NCBI GenBank assembly: GCA_022800625.1
Contig: JAAWQR010000003.1
Coordinates: 31,258 to 95,257 of the forward strand
Source: Clostridiales bacterium
GTDB lineage: Bacteria; Bacillota; Clostridia; Oscillospirales; CAG-272
Length of the DNA: 64,000 bases
Direction: 5' to 3'
In this document: positions 1-8,279 of the stretch, piece after piece
Layout: each line of letters begins with the position of its first letter
How positions within the stretch are numbered: position 1 is the first letter of the stretch
Position numbers and translations under genes: made by a program
Notes under the pieces: model-generated
What the model was told of the DNA's origin: nothing
The model's input: only the letters and a program-made list of their open reading frames with translations
The model's database searches: none

Positions 1-1
1 A

Positions 2-85
2 TATGACGGCGTTCATTATGTAAGGACAATTCGCGAGGACGGAAAGACCAATGTTGAAGCTGCAATTGTACTTTGTGATATATAA
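2..85 (+). CDS. C-terminal end of an unidentified protein (partial)
   Basis: An open frame enters from the left edge and closes with TAA at 83-85, giving about 27 residues ending in VEAAIVLCDI. It is followed by a hairpin terminator and faces the convergent DeoR-type gene. The remaining piece is too short to identify a family. The frame is supported only by openness, codon plausibility and the terminator placed just after it. Confidence 0.5.
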   Translation, partial: YDGVHYVRTIREDGKTNVEAAIVLCDI

Positions 86-108
86 TGTGAAAGGTATAAA
101 AACAGTTG

Positions 109-152
109 AAAAAGCAGAAGCCTGAATAGGACTTCTGCTTTTGGATTTTTTA
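109..152. terminator. Intrinsic terminator between convergent genes
   Basis: A 10-bp stem (111-120 pairing with 132-141, AAAGCAGAAG/CTTCTGCTTT) is flanked by A-rich and T-rich runs, so it can act in both directions. It separates the partial + strand gene ending at 85 from the minus-strand regulator ending at 173. Confidence 0.75.
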
Positions 153-172
153 CGGTAGTTTTAATTTATTCC

Positions 173-946
173 TTATCTTCTTCCGGCGATAATCACTTTC
201 GTACCGTGACGTGCAGCTATGTTTGTAAGCTCTGTCGGAGCATTTTTATCAGTGATTATAATATCAGCGTCATCAATCAAGCCAAATGTATAGGGCAGCT
301 CTTTGCCGTATTTAGAGCTGTCAATCAGCATTATAACGCGGCGTGCCTTGGAAATTACTATTTTCTTTAGTTCGCATTCATTATAGCCTGCAACGCTGAA
401 ACCTGATGCTTCATTGAATGCAGATGCTGAAAGAAATGCAGTATCGATATTTATACCGGATAAAAAACCGGACGCTTGGAGACCGGTAACGGTTTTCTTG
501 TTGAAGTCCAGTCTTCCGCCGACAATATTTACCGCAGCAAGGCTGTTTTCTGAAAGCTTAAGCGCAACGGCAGGATCAGTTGTTGTGATCGAAAAACGGA
601 GATTCGGAATATGTTTTGCAAATATACGCATGGTTGAACCCGAATCAATAAAAATCGATGTTCCGCTTTCAAGAAAGCTTTCTGCAGTAAGCGAAATTTC
701 ATATTTTGCTTCAATATTTAAGGCATCCCGTATATGAGCCTCTGTCGATCCGATTTTATATAATGAGCGTCTGCTGCGAAATCCGCCGCGTACTCTTACT
801 ATTTTTCCTTCTTCTTCAAAGTAGCTTATATCACGTCTTAACGTCATTTCAGAAATATCGGGGAAGAGTTCTTTAAGCTCCCTTATCGATACAAATGCCT
901 TTGCACCGATCATTTCTTCGATTTTATCTCTTCTGTCTTTTTGCAA
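173..946 (-). CDS. DeoR/GlpR-family transcriptional regulator
   Basis: A 257-residue protein of usual DeoR-family length. The N-terminal ~60 residues form the DeoR winged helix (IREL..LFPDISEMTLRRDI, then EEGKIVRVRGG). Residues ~75-240 form the sugar-phosphate-sensing DeoRC domain with the typical IFIDSGST pattern. The family represses sugar or nucleoside catabolic genes and releases DNA on binding a phosphorylated sugar. The start is TTG at 946, chosen because AAGAAGG lies about 9 nt upstream and the N-terminus then matches the family. The effector cannot be deduced; no sugar catabolic gene is adjacent. Confidence 0.85.
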   Translation of the reverse strand: MQKDRRDKIEEMIGAKAFVSIRELKELFPDISEMTLRRDISYFEEEGKIVRVRGGFRSRRSLYKIGSTEAHIRDALNIEAKYEISLTAESFLESGTSIFIDSGSTMRIFAKHIPNLRFSITTTDPAVALKLSENSLAAVNIVGGRLDFNKKTVTGLQASGFLSGINIDTAFLSASAFNEASGFSVAGYNECELKKIVISKARRVIMLIDSSKYGKELPYTFGLIDDADIIITDKNAPTELTNIAARHGTKVIIAGRR

Positions 947-1054
947 ACCCGTAAACCTTCTTTAGTAAAATTATTGTCTCTCACTGAGCAGTTCTGATAT
1001 TCGGAGAGAATATGTGAGTTGTCCGTGTTGAAGAGAATTTCGGGTTATACTGAA

Positions 1055-1738
1055 TTAAATTAACTTTGTAATCTGATTTTTTTGTGATTCTGTGAGTATT
1101 ATTTTTGCAAGTTCTTCGGGAGAAGAAACTATTATGTCAGCGTCGTTTTCCGTAAGGAACTCTCTGTCTCTGAATCCCCAACCGACACTTATGCAGTTCA
1201 TTCCCGCATTTGCGGCAGTTTTAATATCTACATCGGAATCGCCGATGTAGACAGCGCCTGTTTTATCAATTCCGAGAAAGCTCAGTACCTCGTTTACGGA
1301 ATCGGGATATGGTTTTCGCCGAACACCTTCTTTTTCTCCTACCGCAAGCTCAAACATTCCATCAAAATATTTGCGGCACAGAGCCTGCACGCCATAGTCG
1401 GCTTTGTTTGACACAACGGCAGTGAGCACGCCTGCCAAGCGAATGCTGTTAAGCATTTCATATATTCCGTCATACGGGCGGGTGAGATCCGCATTGTGAG
1501 CCTTATAATATTCGGTAAAAGCGGTATGCACACGATTTATTTCATTTGCAGGCGTTCCGCAGGGAACTGCGCGCTCTATCAGAAGTCTGATGCCGTTGCC
1601 GACCATGTTTTTCACTTCTTCTGTTGTTCTCTGGGGCATGGAGCAGTATGCGAGAGCATAATTTATACTTGACGCAAGATCGTCAAGGGTGTTAAGCAGT
1701 GTTCCGTCTAAATCGAATATTGCAAGTCTGTATTTCAT
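1055..1738 (-). CDS. HAD-superfamily hydrolase, phosphoglycolate-phosphatase-like
   Basis: A 227-residue HAD subfamily IA protein. Motif I is FDLDGTLLNT at residues 8-17 with the nucleophilic Asp. Motif II is VVSNKAD, the motif III lysine lies in the RRKPYPD stretch, and motif IV is YIGDSDVDI. A helical cap sits between motifs I and II. Such enzymes remove phosphate from small phosphorylated metabolites such as phosphoglycolate or sugar phosphates in the cytoplasm. GGAGG precedes the ATG by 6 nt. The substrate is not predictable from sequence. Confidence 0.85.
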   Translation of the reverse strand: MKYRLAIFDLDGTLLNTLDDLASSINYALAYCSMPQRTTEEVKNMVGNGIRLLIERAVPCGTPANEINRVHTAFTEYYKAHNADLTRPYDGIYEMLNSIRLAGVLTAVVSNKADYGVQALCRKYFDGMFELAVGEKEGVRRKPYPDSVNEVLSFLGIDKTGAVYIGDSDVDIKTAANAGMNCISVGWGFRDREFLTENDADIIVSSPEELAKIILTESQKNQITKLI

Positions 1739-1813
1739 AAATTGCCTCCGCGGCGAGCTTTAAAAAAACGGAAAGATCAAAAGAACGCCGTATTTCAGCG
1801 CTCTTTTGATTCT

Positions 1814-1885
1814 CTGGGATAGCTGGATTCGAACCAGCGAATGCAGCAGTCAAAGTGCTGTGTCTTACCGCTTGACGATATCCCA
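1814..1885 (-). tRNA. tRNA-Gln (anticodon UUG)
   Basis: Read on the minus strand, the sequence folds as a cloverleaf. The acceptor stem is TGGGATA/TATCCCA, the anticodon stem CAGCA/TGCTG encloses loop CTTTGAC (anticodon TTG), and the T arm contains GGTTCGAATCC. CCA is not encoded. It sits between chromosomal genes and the accessory island beginning near 2 kb and could be an island landmark, but I found no second copy of its 3' end in the window. Confidence 0.93.
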
Positions 1886-2314
1886 ATGTAATACTTAGTA
1901 TATCACATATCAAGCTCTGTGTCAAGTATCGTTATGCAAAAAGGTTTAAACGCAGGTAACATGTATAACTGATAAGAGAACACATATTGGTGGTATGGAT
2001 ACACAATGTAAAAAAGTCATGTCTGAATACTATCTGATTAATTTTGAAGAGCTGCTTGTATTTTTTAAATAATATCATATGGTTATAACGATGATCTTGA
2101 CAACCATAAAAGTGACAATAAAGAGATAAAAATTCGTTGGAGCTGGATTATGATGCGAATTCTTGTGATTCTTGATAGATGAGGGACGTTTGGGGGAGAG
2201 AAGTAGAAGTGTGATGGAATGCTTTCGACGGGTATCATTGAGAATGCAGCGGCAGAAAAGTCACCCAACTAACGCAGCAGCAAAAAGAATAAAAGAAAAT
2301 AGCGGGCAAGTTTT
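1886..2314. other. Intergenic/degenerate segment at the island edge
   Basis: About 430 bases with no convincing gene. Short + strand frames (for example 25 codons from about 1995) lack ribosome-binding sites. The sequence is AT-rich up to about 2180, then more mixed, and may contain decayed coding DNA. It is the likely left border zone of the island whose first gene ends at 2315. I see no clear direct or inverted repeat that would define an attachment site. Confidence 0.4.
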
Positions 2315-3889
2315 TTACACCTTATCCGCTATTTTACACATGATGCCTAAAAGTCCACTCACAAAAAATAATATGGTGTTCGACTTTTCAAAAATTTTTG
2401 GACCATCACCAGCTAAAAACAAATTTTTTATTTCACCGTCTTTTTCCTCCAACTCACTTAGTAATCTGTCATTTATCTCTACTTTATCGTCGCCCGAATG
2501 AAATGTAATTGTTATCCTATCATCGTACAGATAAATCTTGTTGACAAAAATTTTAATGAGCATTTTCTTATACTTTTCATCAGTCATACTGCCCTTTTTG
2601 AGAGCCATAAGGAAGAACTTGATTTTTGGTGCAGTAAGCGAGGGGAACGGCATTGTTTCTTTGGAAATCTCTTCTCTAATGTTTTCTTGTTCGGCTTCTA
2701 ACTGTGCAATTCTTTCGTAGAGGTTTTCTCTTAATCTCGGTATATCTGTTTCCAATACGGCATTTAGAGCATTTTCTCTTTTTCGCTCACTCTCTGTCAA
2801 GCGTTTTTGCAAGTACCTTAAATTAGATGTATCTCTTTCTGCCTCGCAAATTGCTGAAACTTCTTTCGATATTTTCTCAATATTGGGTGCAGACAACAGC
2901 TTTCTGCATTTAGCCAAGACAAGACTTTCTATATAGTTTTTCTTGACCATATCTTTTTCGCAACGCTTGGCTTTTCTGCCGTTGCAAATGTAATAGTTAT
3001 ATACTGTGCCTTGCTTTCCTGTGGCAGAAAATCCTGTCATCATTTCTTTACACTGACCGCAGAACAACTTTGTTGTTAAAAGATACTCAACTTTCGCCCT
3101 TGCTCTTGCAGGGGCTTTCTTGTTCTTCGCCATTATTTCAGCTACCTTGTTAAACAGTTCGTCAGAAATAATACGAGGCATACCGCCAGGTATTTCTTTA
3201 CCTTTGTATGTATAAACGCCGATGTATCTTTTATTTTTCAGAATTGTGTGGAGTGAATTCTTGTTGAAAGCTACACCCCTTGAAGTCTTATATCCCATAG
3301 AATTCAAATACTTTGTTATCTCGGCAACGGTTTTGCCATTGGCATACATTTCAAAGATGGTTTTTACAATAGGAGCAGTATTGGAGTCAACCTCAAACTG
3401 CCTAAACTGATTAACCTTGAAACCAAGTGCGATATTACCGCCTGTGCATAGACATTGCTCGCCGTTCTTGTCCATTCCTTTTTTTATTTTTTGGCTTAAC
3501 TCCAAGGAATAGAATTCGTCCATTGCTTCAAACAGACTTTCAACAAGAATACCGGAAGGATCATCTGCTATGTATTCGTGGACTGATAATACTCGTATGC
3601 CATTGCGCTTTAACATTCCTTTGTATATAACACTTTTTTCTTTATTTCTAAAAAATCTGTTGAAACGATAGACTACAATGCGTTCATACAGATTTTTTGA
3701 GCTATCGTCAATCATTCTTTGAAAATTAGGTCTATTATCGTCTGTACCTGTCAAGGCTCTATCAATATATTCCTTAACAACAGTAAGTCCTTCCTGTTCG
3801 CAGTATCTTCGGCAATCCTGTAATTGAATATCTATACTTACATCTCGCTGCGCTGTTGAACTATATCTTGCATATATAACTGCGTTCAT
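2315..3889 (-). CDS. Large serine recombinase (site-specific integrase)
   Basis: A 524-residue large serine recombinase. The resolvase domain (1-~140) has the catalytic serine in ARYSS and the arginine-rich active site in YRFNRFFRN. A Recombinase domain (~155-260) is followed by a zinc ribbon with CGQC and later Cys residues (~290-330) and a C-terminal coiled coil. Such enzymes integrate and excise phages and islands by concerted double-strand exchange. The start follows the upstream gene by 3 nt, so it is the last gene of a three-gene operon with the phosphatase-like protein and small resolvase. It is the probable mobility enzyme of the left island. Confidence 0.88.
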   Translation of the reverse strand: MNAVIYARYSSTAQRDVSIDIQLQDCRRYCEQEGLTVVKEYIDRALTGTDDNRPNFQRMIDDSSKNLYERIVVYRFNRFFRNKEKSVIYKGMLKRNGIRVLSVHEYIADDPSGILVESLFEAMDEFYSLELSQKIKKGMDKNGEQCLCTGGNIALGFKVNQFRQFEVDSNTAPIVKTIFEMYANGKTVAEITKYLNSMGYKTSRGVAFNKNSLHTILKNKRYIGVYTYKGKEIPGGMPRIISDELFNKVAEIMAKNKKAPARARAKVEYLLTTKLFCGQCKEMMTGFSATGKQGTVYNYYICNGRKAKRCEKDMVKKNYIESLVLAKCRKLLSAPNIEKISKEVSAICEAERDTSNLRYLQKRLTESERKRENALNAVLETDIPRLRENLYERIAQLEAEQENIREEISKETMPFPSLTAPKIKFFLMALKKGSMTDEKYKKMLIKIFVNKIYLYDDRITITFHSGDDKVEINDRLLSELEEKDGEIKNLFLAGDGPKIFEKSNTILFFVSGLLGIMCKIADKV

Positions 3890-3892
3890 TTC

Positions 3893-4348
3893 CTACTCCT
3901 TTTTTGTTTTTTCAAGTGCTTTTTTTACTTTGTTAAAAACTAACTGATTAGGATAGTATCTGTAATCGGCAAATATAGAAATACCGTCTTTGTAGTAATG
4001 ATCCAAAATGGCGGCGGCACAGGCGGCGCTACGGCTCTGTCCGTATTCGCATTGGCAGATAATATCTAAGCCGTCTTTGTGTGCTTGGTGTATATACTCC
4101 GCAAGGCTGTTGACCTCGGGGAAATATGTATCAAATGTCAAGCTGTAATCTTCAAGTATTTCTATGTCAATATCGTGGATCGGAATAGTGAATACTCTTT
4201 CGGCTTTGCCCTTGTAATCAACAGGCTTAAAAACTTCGCCTGTTCTTTTTGAGGGTGGGTCATAAAAACTAATAACGGCGGTGTTTTTGGGAAAATCACT
4301 CTGTAATAATTCTTCAATAGCTTTTCGGGAATAAATCTGTACTTTCAT
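3893..4348 (-). CDS. Tyrosine/dual-specificity phosphatase-like protein
   Basis: A 151-residue protein carrying a C-x5-R phosphatase loop (CEYGQSR around residues 99-105) followed by SAACAAA, the layout of dual-specificity phosphatases. An upstream Asp-rich stretch (HDIDIEILEDY) may supply the general acid. The residue before the Cys is Gln rather than the usual His. It lies 3 nt from each neighbour, between two serine recombinase genes, so it is probably co-translated with them. A role in dephosphorylating the recombinases or a host protein is inference. It could also be a catalytically altered phospho-binding relative. Confidence 0.6.
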   Translation of the reverse strand: MKVQIYSRKAIEELLQSDFPKNTAVISFYDPPSKRTGEVFKPVDYKGKAERVFTIPIHDIDIEILEDYSLTFDTYFPEVNSLAEYIHQAHKDGLDIICQCEYGQSRSAACAAAILDHYYKDGISIFADYRYYPNQLVFNKVKKALEKTKKE

Positions 4349-4351
4349 TTT

Positions 4352-4939
4352 TCAGCCCTCTATCATTCTTAAATATTTATATACTGTAGGATAAGACAGC
4401 GAACACAAACGGGATAAATCCTTTTTTGTAATCTCGCCCTTTTGGTATTTTGGATAATGCTTATAAAATACACTTGGTATATCATCAACGGTAACAGAAG
4501 GTCTGCCTATTGTTTTCCCTTTAGCCTTTGCATTCTGCATGCCGCTTTTCACACGCTGACTTGTGATATTCCTCTCAATCTCGCTGAATACTCCCATCAT
4601 TTTCAGCATTCCCTCGGTCATGGGATCAAGCTCTTTACTGCAATCTACGACAAAGTTACCGAGTACCAATTTCAACTGCCTTGCTTTTGCAAGCTCAATA
4701 ATTTCACAAAGCTGTTTTGTACTTCGCGTAATACGGCTTACCTCAGTTGCTATAATAGTATCATGAGGATTTACTGTTTGAAGCAGTTTATTAAGCTCCG
4801 CACGGTCTTCCTTTGCTCCGCTTTCGTATTCAAGATAAATGGTTGTATCTGACGCGCCTTGCTGTTTTAGCTCTCGTACCTGTCTTTGAATATCCTGTAA
4901 TTTCTCATTGGTAGAACATCTTGCATACCCGTAAATCAT
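4352..4939 (-). CDS. Small serine resolvase/invertase
   Basis: A 195-residue member of the resolvase/invertase family. The catalytic Ser is in YARCSTNE near residue 9 and the active-site block is TEVSRITRS. The long E helix (MMGVFSEIERNITSQRVKSG) leads to a C-terminal helix-turn-helix (KKDLSRLCSLSYPTVYKYL). Length matches Hin/Tn3-type enzymes. It is first in the operon: GAGGTGG precedes its ATG and a consensus-like promoter lies 35 nt upstream. It probably resolves or inverts DNA at short paired sites that I could not locate. Confidence 0.88.
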   Translation of the reverse strand: MIYGYARCSTNEKLQDIQRQVRELKQQGASDTTIYLEYESGAKEDRAELNKLLQTVNPHDTIIATEVSRITRSTKQLCEIIELAKARQLKLVLGNFVVDCSKELDPMTEGMLKMMGVFSEIERNITSQRVKSGMQNAKAKGKTIGRPSVTVDDIPSVFYKHYPKYQKGEITKKDLSRLCSLSYPTVYKYLRMIEG

Positions 4940-4971
4940 GAAACCACCTCGCTGATATTTGATGTAATAAT

Positions 4972-5000
4972 ATTATAAGATAAAGTCAGTGAAGCATCAA
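4972..5000 (-). promoter_or_regulatory. Sigma-A-type promoter of the resolvase-phosphatase-recombinase operon
   Basis: On the minus strand -35 TTGATG (4995-5000) and -10 TATAAT (4972-4977) are separated by exactly 17 nt. They lie about 35 nt upstream of the resolvase start at 4939. Confidence 0.7.
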
Positions 5001-5071
5001 CCTCTGTTAATAAGTTATTAATATTTACAACGGATAGGTATAAAAGAAATGGTATTACAAATATCGTTTAT

Positions 5072-5110
5072 AAAAAACAGCCGTAATCATAGCAGACTAC
5101 GGCTGTTTTG
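5072..5110 (-). terminator. Intrinsic terminator after the membrane-protein operon
   Basis: A 12-bp stem (5074-5085 with 5098-5109, AAAACAGCCGTA/TACGGCTGTTTT) is followed on the minus strand by a U-rich run. It lies downstream of the gene ending at 5208. Confidence 0.8.
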
Positions 5111-5159
5111 TTGTGTGTAAATCTATAAACGGAAAGAGATGTTTGTTTTTATAGGGATA

Positions 5160-5197
5160 AAACAACAGACAGAGGGAGATGTCCCACTGTCTGCTGT
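5160..5197 (-). terminator. Second hairpin after the gene ending at 5208
   Basis: On the minus strand a 10-bp stem CAGCAGACAG/CTGTCTGTTG encloses a GC-rich loop and is followed by TTTTA. It stands in tandem with the terminator at 5072-5110. Confidence 0.6.
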
Positions 5198-5207
5198 CTC
5201 GAATTTG

Positions 5208-5798
5208 TTATCCTTTAATCCACGCTTTCATTTCCCACCGCATAGGGGAAATGTCCTTTATACTATCACGCAATTTTGTTTGATAACTAAAATATGTATC
5301 ATAGTCGGGTATCTTGCTCCATGCAAACTTTGGTTTAGAAACAGAGAGTTCAGATGTCGCAAGGTCAATGATAAGACTGTCAATCGGGATATGAAGAAAA
5401 TCAAAAACATCTGAGAAATTTGCTTCATCCAGTATATACAGATACTTCATTGTCATGTTGACCCACTTCTGCGCGTGACCGTAGGTAAAGCCAATATCAA
5501 GAGAGGAAAAATACTCAACTATTTCACCGCAAGTATCTTTATGCCATGTGTCATAGCTGACTTGATCTACAGAAGAAGCAAGCAGGGATATGATCTGCTC
5601 ACGAAGCATGTTTGTCACTGCAATACGGTGTGCAGTCATGTCAACGCCATTTAAACGCAAAGTCCTGCACAGATCAAGATACGCCCTATTAGATGAACGC
5701 TCATATATATCGTCACCATTTGGACAGCAGATATGAGCAAGGAAAGTGTAGCTATCGGGATCAACTGTGATAGGAGGAGTATGTATAGTTGTTGTCAT
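5208..5798 (-). CDS. Uncharacterised protein of the membrane-protein operon
   Basis: A 196-residue protein with AGGAGC about 10 nt before the ATG. I do not recognise the family. It has no signal peptide or membrane segment. The middle is helical with aromatic patches (GHAQKWVNMTMKYLYIL) and the C-terminus ends KAWIKG. It is the last of four co-directional genes (7704 to 5208) and is followed by two tandem terminators, so it is probably a cytoplasmic partner of the three membrane proteins upstream. Confidence 0.6.
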   Translation of the reverse strand: MTTTIHTPPITVDPDSYTFLAHICCPNGDDIYERSSNRAYLDLCRTLRLNGVDMTAHRIAVTNMLREQIISLLASSVDQVSYDTWHKDTCGEIVEYFSSLDIGFTYGHAQKWVNMTMKYLYILDEANFSDVFDFLHIPIDSLIIDLATSELSVSKPKFAWSKIPDYDTYFSYQTKLRDSIKDISPMRWEMKAWIKG

Positions 5799-5825
5799 GA
5801 TGGGTAGCTCCTGAATTTTTGAAGG

Positions 5826-6902
5826 TTACTTCTTTTTATTAAAATATTTATTCATCATTTCCTGTTGTGTTAATGTGGACTTATTGATACCTTTTACTGT
5901 TTTATTGAGATTATGTCTTTGAGCTATGTTAATTGCATTAGCTATATTTTGATCCCGACGTATTTTAGCAAGTTCTTCGTTTCCTTCTTCAATTGCTTCA
6001 TAAACATCATTAAAGCCTGCTATCATGGATGCATGCATCTCGTTGACTGCATCTTTTACCATGCGTCCGGATTGTTCAGTAGCCAAACGCTGTCTATTTT
6101 TGTCTAATAGATCAGTTGCATATCGTATATCATGGTCAGAAGAACTCATATCGTCATAAAGCCAGCGTAAAATCCAAAGTTCACGGTAGGTTATAGAAAT
6201 TTTCCTTGTTGTATCATACAAACTCTCTAAAATTTCTTTATTCAGTGATAGTTCTTCTTCAAGTGCATTAATTTTTTTCGCTTGCTTTTCATTCCACGTA
6301 TCGCGCTCTTTATTATAAGTCGGAACAGTAACAGTATTATAATGTTCTAAATCAGCTTCATACCGAGCGTCAATTTCAGCCTGCTTTTTAGGAATTTCTT
6401 CGTTGACCTTTTGCTGTTTTTCCTTGGCAACTTGTTTTGCATTTTCAACAGCTTTTAAGTATTCAGGTGATCGTGCCAAACGTTGATTTAAAGTATCTAC
6501 CTTTAGCTTATATAGAAAGTATGTTCCAATTAAAACAAAAGGAGCAAAACATACTACTGATATGATAAACATAATGATACCAGCACCATCAACAAATGAA
6601 AATAGTTTTAATTCCCAAATAAAACAGATAAGTATTGCTACTACTGTTGGTATTAATACAAATTTATTTTTCAATAAGTCCTTAAGAAAGTCTGAATAAC
6701 TATACTTTGCTTTTGGAGGTAATGGTATTTGTGCCTTAATTTTCGGTATTTCCAATATCTCACGAATAGGAGCTGGAGGTTTTGGTCTAAATTTTTCACC
6801 TCTTTGTTTTTGTAACTCTTCTTCGCCGATTTTAATTGCGGTGGTTAATGTCATTGCATCTCTGACAATTTCTGTTTCCTGTTCTTGGGTGTACTCGTTC
6901 AT
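5826..6902 (-). CDS. Two-helix membrane protein with long coiled coil
   Basis: A 358-residue protein of unknown family. A Pro-rich N-terminal region (~40-65) precedes two hydrophobic segments (~82-98 and ~105-128). A long charged coiled coil (~145-230), rich in Lys, Glu and Gln, leads to a second helical domain (~235-358) ending in KKK. The topology suggests a hairpin anchor in the cytoplasmic membrane with a cytoplasmic coiled-coil arm. It sits 24 nt from the 134-residue membrane protein upstream and 28 nt from the soluble protein downstream. No enzymatic motif is seen. Confidence 0.65.
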   Translation of the reverse strand: MNEYTQEQETEIVRDAMTLTTAIKIGEEELQKQRGEKFRPKPPAPIREILEIPKIKAQIPLPPKAKYSYSDFLKDLLKNKFVLIPTVVAILICFIWELKLFSFVDGAGIIMFIISVVCFAPFVLIGTYFLYKLKVDTLNQRLARSPEYLKAVENAKQVAKEKQQKVNEEIPKKQAEIDARYEADLEHYNTVTVPTYNKERDTWNEKQAKKINALEEELSLNKEILESLYDTTRKISITYRELWILRWLYDDMSSSDHDIRYATDLLDKNRQRLATEQSGRMVKDAVNEMHASMIAGFNDVYEAIEEGNEELAKIRRDQNIANAINIAQRHNLNKTVKGINKSTLTQQEMMNKYFNKKK

Positions 6903-6924
6903 ATCTCATTCCCTTACTGATGTT

Positions 6925-7329
6925 TTAAGTTCCAAACGGCATTGTTCCACCTGCTAAGAGCATTTGAATATCGTTTGCAATTTTTTTAGGTAATTCGGAT
7001 TGTTGAAATGCTCCATATGCAGCAGTAATAAAAGGAACCAAACATAAAAACCATCCTACCGCAAGACCAATAATTTTGCTTGTCCATTCTGCATTAGAAA
7101 AATTAATCATCAATGTATTATTGTTTACAGTAAAGTTTGCTGTAATTTCCAGTCCAAGCCCGACAAATTTTTTAATACCGTCTTCGTCCTTGCTAAATTT
7201 AACAGAAATCCCATTTCCCATCTGAACTGCTGTAACTTCAAATCCTTTTGAACGATACATTTGTGTGAGTTGGTCTACCATCTCATTCATGTCAAAATCG
7301 GGATTAATTGAAATCATTTTTGCTTCCAT
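6925..7329 (-). CDS. Small protein with C-terminal membrane segment
   Basis: A 134-residue protein. The N-terminal ~80 residues look like a compact alpha/beta domain (FDMNEMVDQLTQMYRSKGFEV, then alternating strands). A hydrophobic segment follows at ~88-108 (IIGLAVGWFLCLVPFITAA) and the end is a short GT-rich tail. AAAGG precedes the ATG. It resembles small envelope proteins of unknown function found with DUF2752 genes. No family name can be assigned with confidence. Confidence 0.55.
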   Translation of the reverse strand: MEAKMISINPDFDMNEMVDQLTQMYRSKGFEVTAVQMGNGISVKFSKDEDGIKKFVGLGLEITANFTVNNNTLMINFSNAEWTSKIIGLAVGWFLCLVPFITAAYGAFQQSELPKKIANDIQMLLAGGTMPFGT

Positions 7330-7359
7330 GTTATTTTACCTTTCTGTTGTGTGTATTTT

Positions 7360-7704
7360 TTATATCAGTTGCTTATATACTCGAATAATATAAACAGCTA
7401 AAAATAAACTGCATAAAACTATAAAATAAATTTTTTCTGCTTTGTTGCTGAGCCTTTTCTTTAATATATTACGGTGTGCAATGTATAAAATGGTTGGTGC
7501 AACAGTAAAAAATAATGGATGGTATCTAAATGCTTCCTTAAGATTAAAAGAAAATGCGGAGAAATATGCTCTTGTTATTCCACATCCCGCGCAGGGAACA
7601 TGAAAAAAATAAAAGATAGGACATCTATATACAAATAGAATTAAAAGCAAAATCAAAAGTAATATTAAATGGTATATAATCAATTTCCCATATGTTTTGT
7701 GCAT
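7360..7704 (-). CDS. DUF2752 membrane protein
   Basis: A 114-residue protein with three hydrophobic stretches and the DUF2752 signature around residues 35-55 (PCAGCGITRAY followed by an F-x-x-HPLFF block). The family has no established function; the CxxCGxTRA motif suggests a membrane-embedded cysteine site. It is the first gene of the four-gene operon and has GGAGAT upstream of the ATG. Its 5' region faces the XRE-type regulator at 7911, so control of this operon by that regulator is plausible but unproven. Confidence 0.75.
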   Translation of the reverse strand: MHKTYGKLIIYHLILLLILLLILFVYRCPIFYFFHVPCAGCGITRAYFSAFSFNLKEAFRYHPLFFTVAPTILYIAHRNILKKRLSNKAEKIYFIVLCSLFLAVYIIRVYKQLI

Positions 7705-7819
7705 TTATAAATATCTCCGACATGATATTCAAAGCAAGATATATTTATTGTTTTCTTGTTCCTTTATTACCGCATTTTGCTTCTTATTAGATAATTCCTG
7801 CTTAATTATACACCTGTAT

Positions 7820-7847
7820 TCTCGTTTTGTCAACGATTATCTCGTTT
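7820..7847. promoter_or_regulatory. Direct repeat in the divergent promoter region, candidate operator
   Basis: TCTCGTTT occurs at 7820-7827 and again at 7840-7847, exactly 20 bp (about two helical turns) apart, just upstream of a TATAAT at 7864-7869 that can serve the XRE gene at 7911. Spacing and position suit an operator; the assignment is inference. Confidence 0.35.
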
Positions 7848-7910
7848 ATATCGGAAAATATTTTATAATTCCCTTAAAATTATGTTATATAGAAAAGGGA
7901 GACAGATTTA

Positions 7911-8279
7911 ATGAAGTTTTCAGATAAATTAAGATTATTGATTGAAGAGAAAAATATAACGCAAAAACAATTAGCGGCTGATTTGCAGATTCCAGTATCT
8001 ACTTTAGGTGGATATGTTCAGGGAACAAGTGAGCCTGATTTTGAAACGCTGAAAATGATTTCAAAATATTTTGAAGTAACCCCCAATTATTTATTGGATT
8101 ATCATACAAATAATATTAAAAACAGCAAGGAAGAAGATATTTTAAGAATCTTCCGTTCTCTGTCTCCAGATCAACAGGATTTATACTTAGAGCAAGGCAA
8201 AGCATTTTTGAAAATCAACGCTAAAGAAAGTGTAAAATCCTCGAATACGACTTCACAAAATGGAAATAGAGTAGGATAA
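7911..8279 (+). CDS. XRE/Cro-CI-type helix-turn-helix regulator
   Basis: A 122-residue regulator with an N-terminal HTH_3 domain (residues 5-60: KLRLLIEEKNITQKQLAADLQIPVS, ending with the family-typical VTPNYLLDY). A short C-terminal helical tail contains a DIxRIFRSLSPDQQ block. AAAGGGAGA precedes the ATG. It is divergently oriented from the DUF2752 operon and probably represses itself and/or that operon through the repeats at 7820-7847. It is terminated by the hairpin at 8383. Confidence 0.85.
   Translation: MKFSDKLRLLIEEKNITQKQLAADLQIPVSTLGGYVQGTSEPDFETLKMISKYFEVTPNYLLDYHTNNIKNSKEEDILRIFRSLSPDQQDLYLEQGKAFLKINAKESVKSSNTTSQNGNRVG

Noticed and set aside
1814..1885. tRNA-Gln as attachment site of the left island
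   Set aside because: No second copy of its 3' end was found, and the island carries serine rather than tyrosine recombinases, which rarely target tRNA 3' ends.
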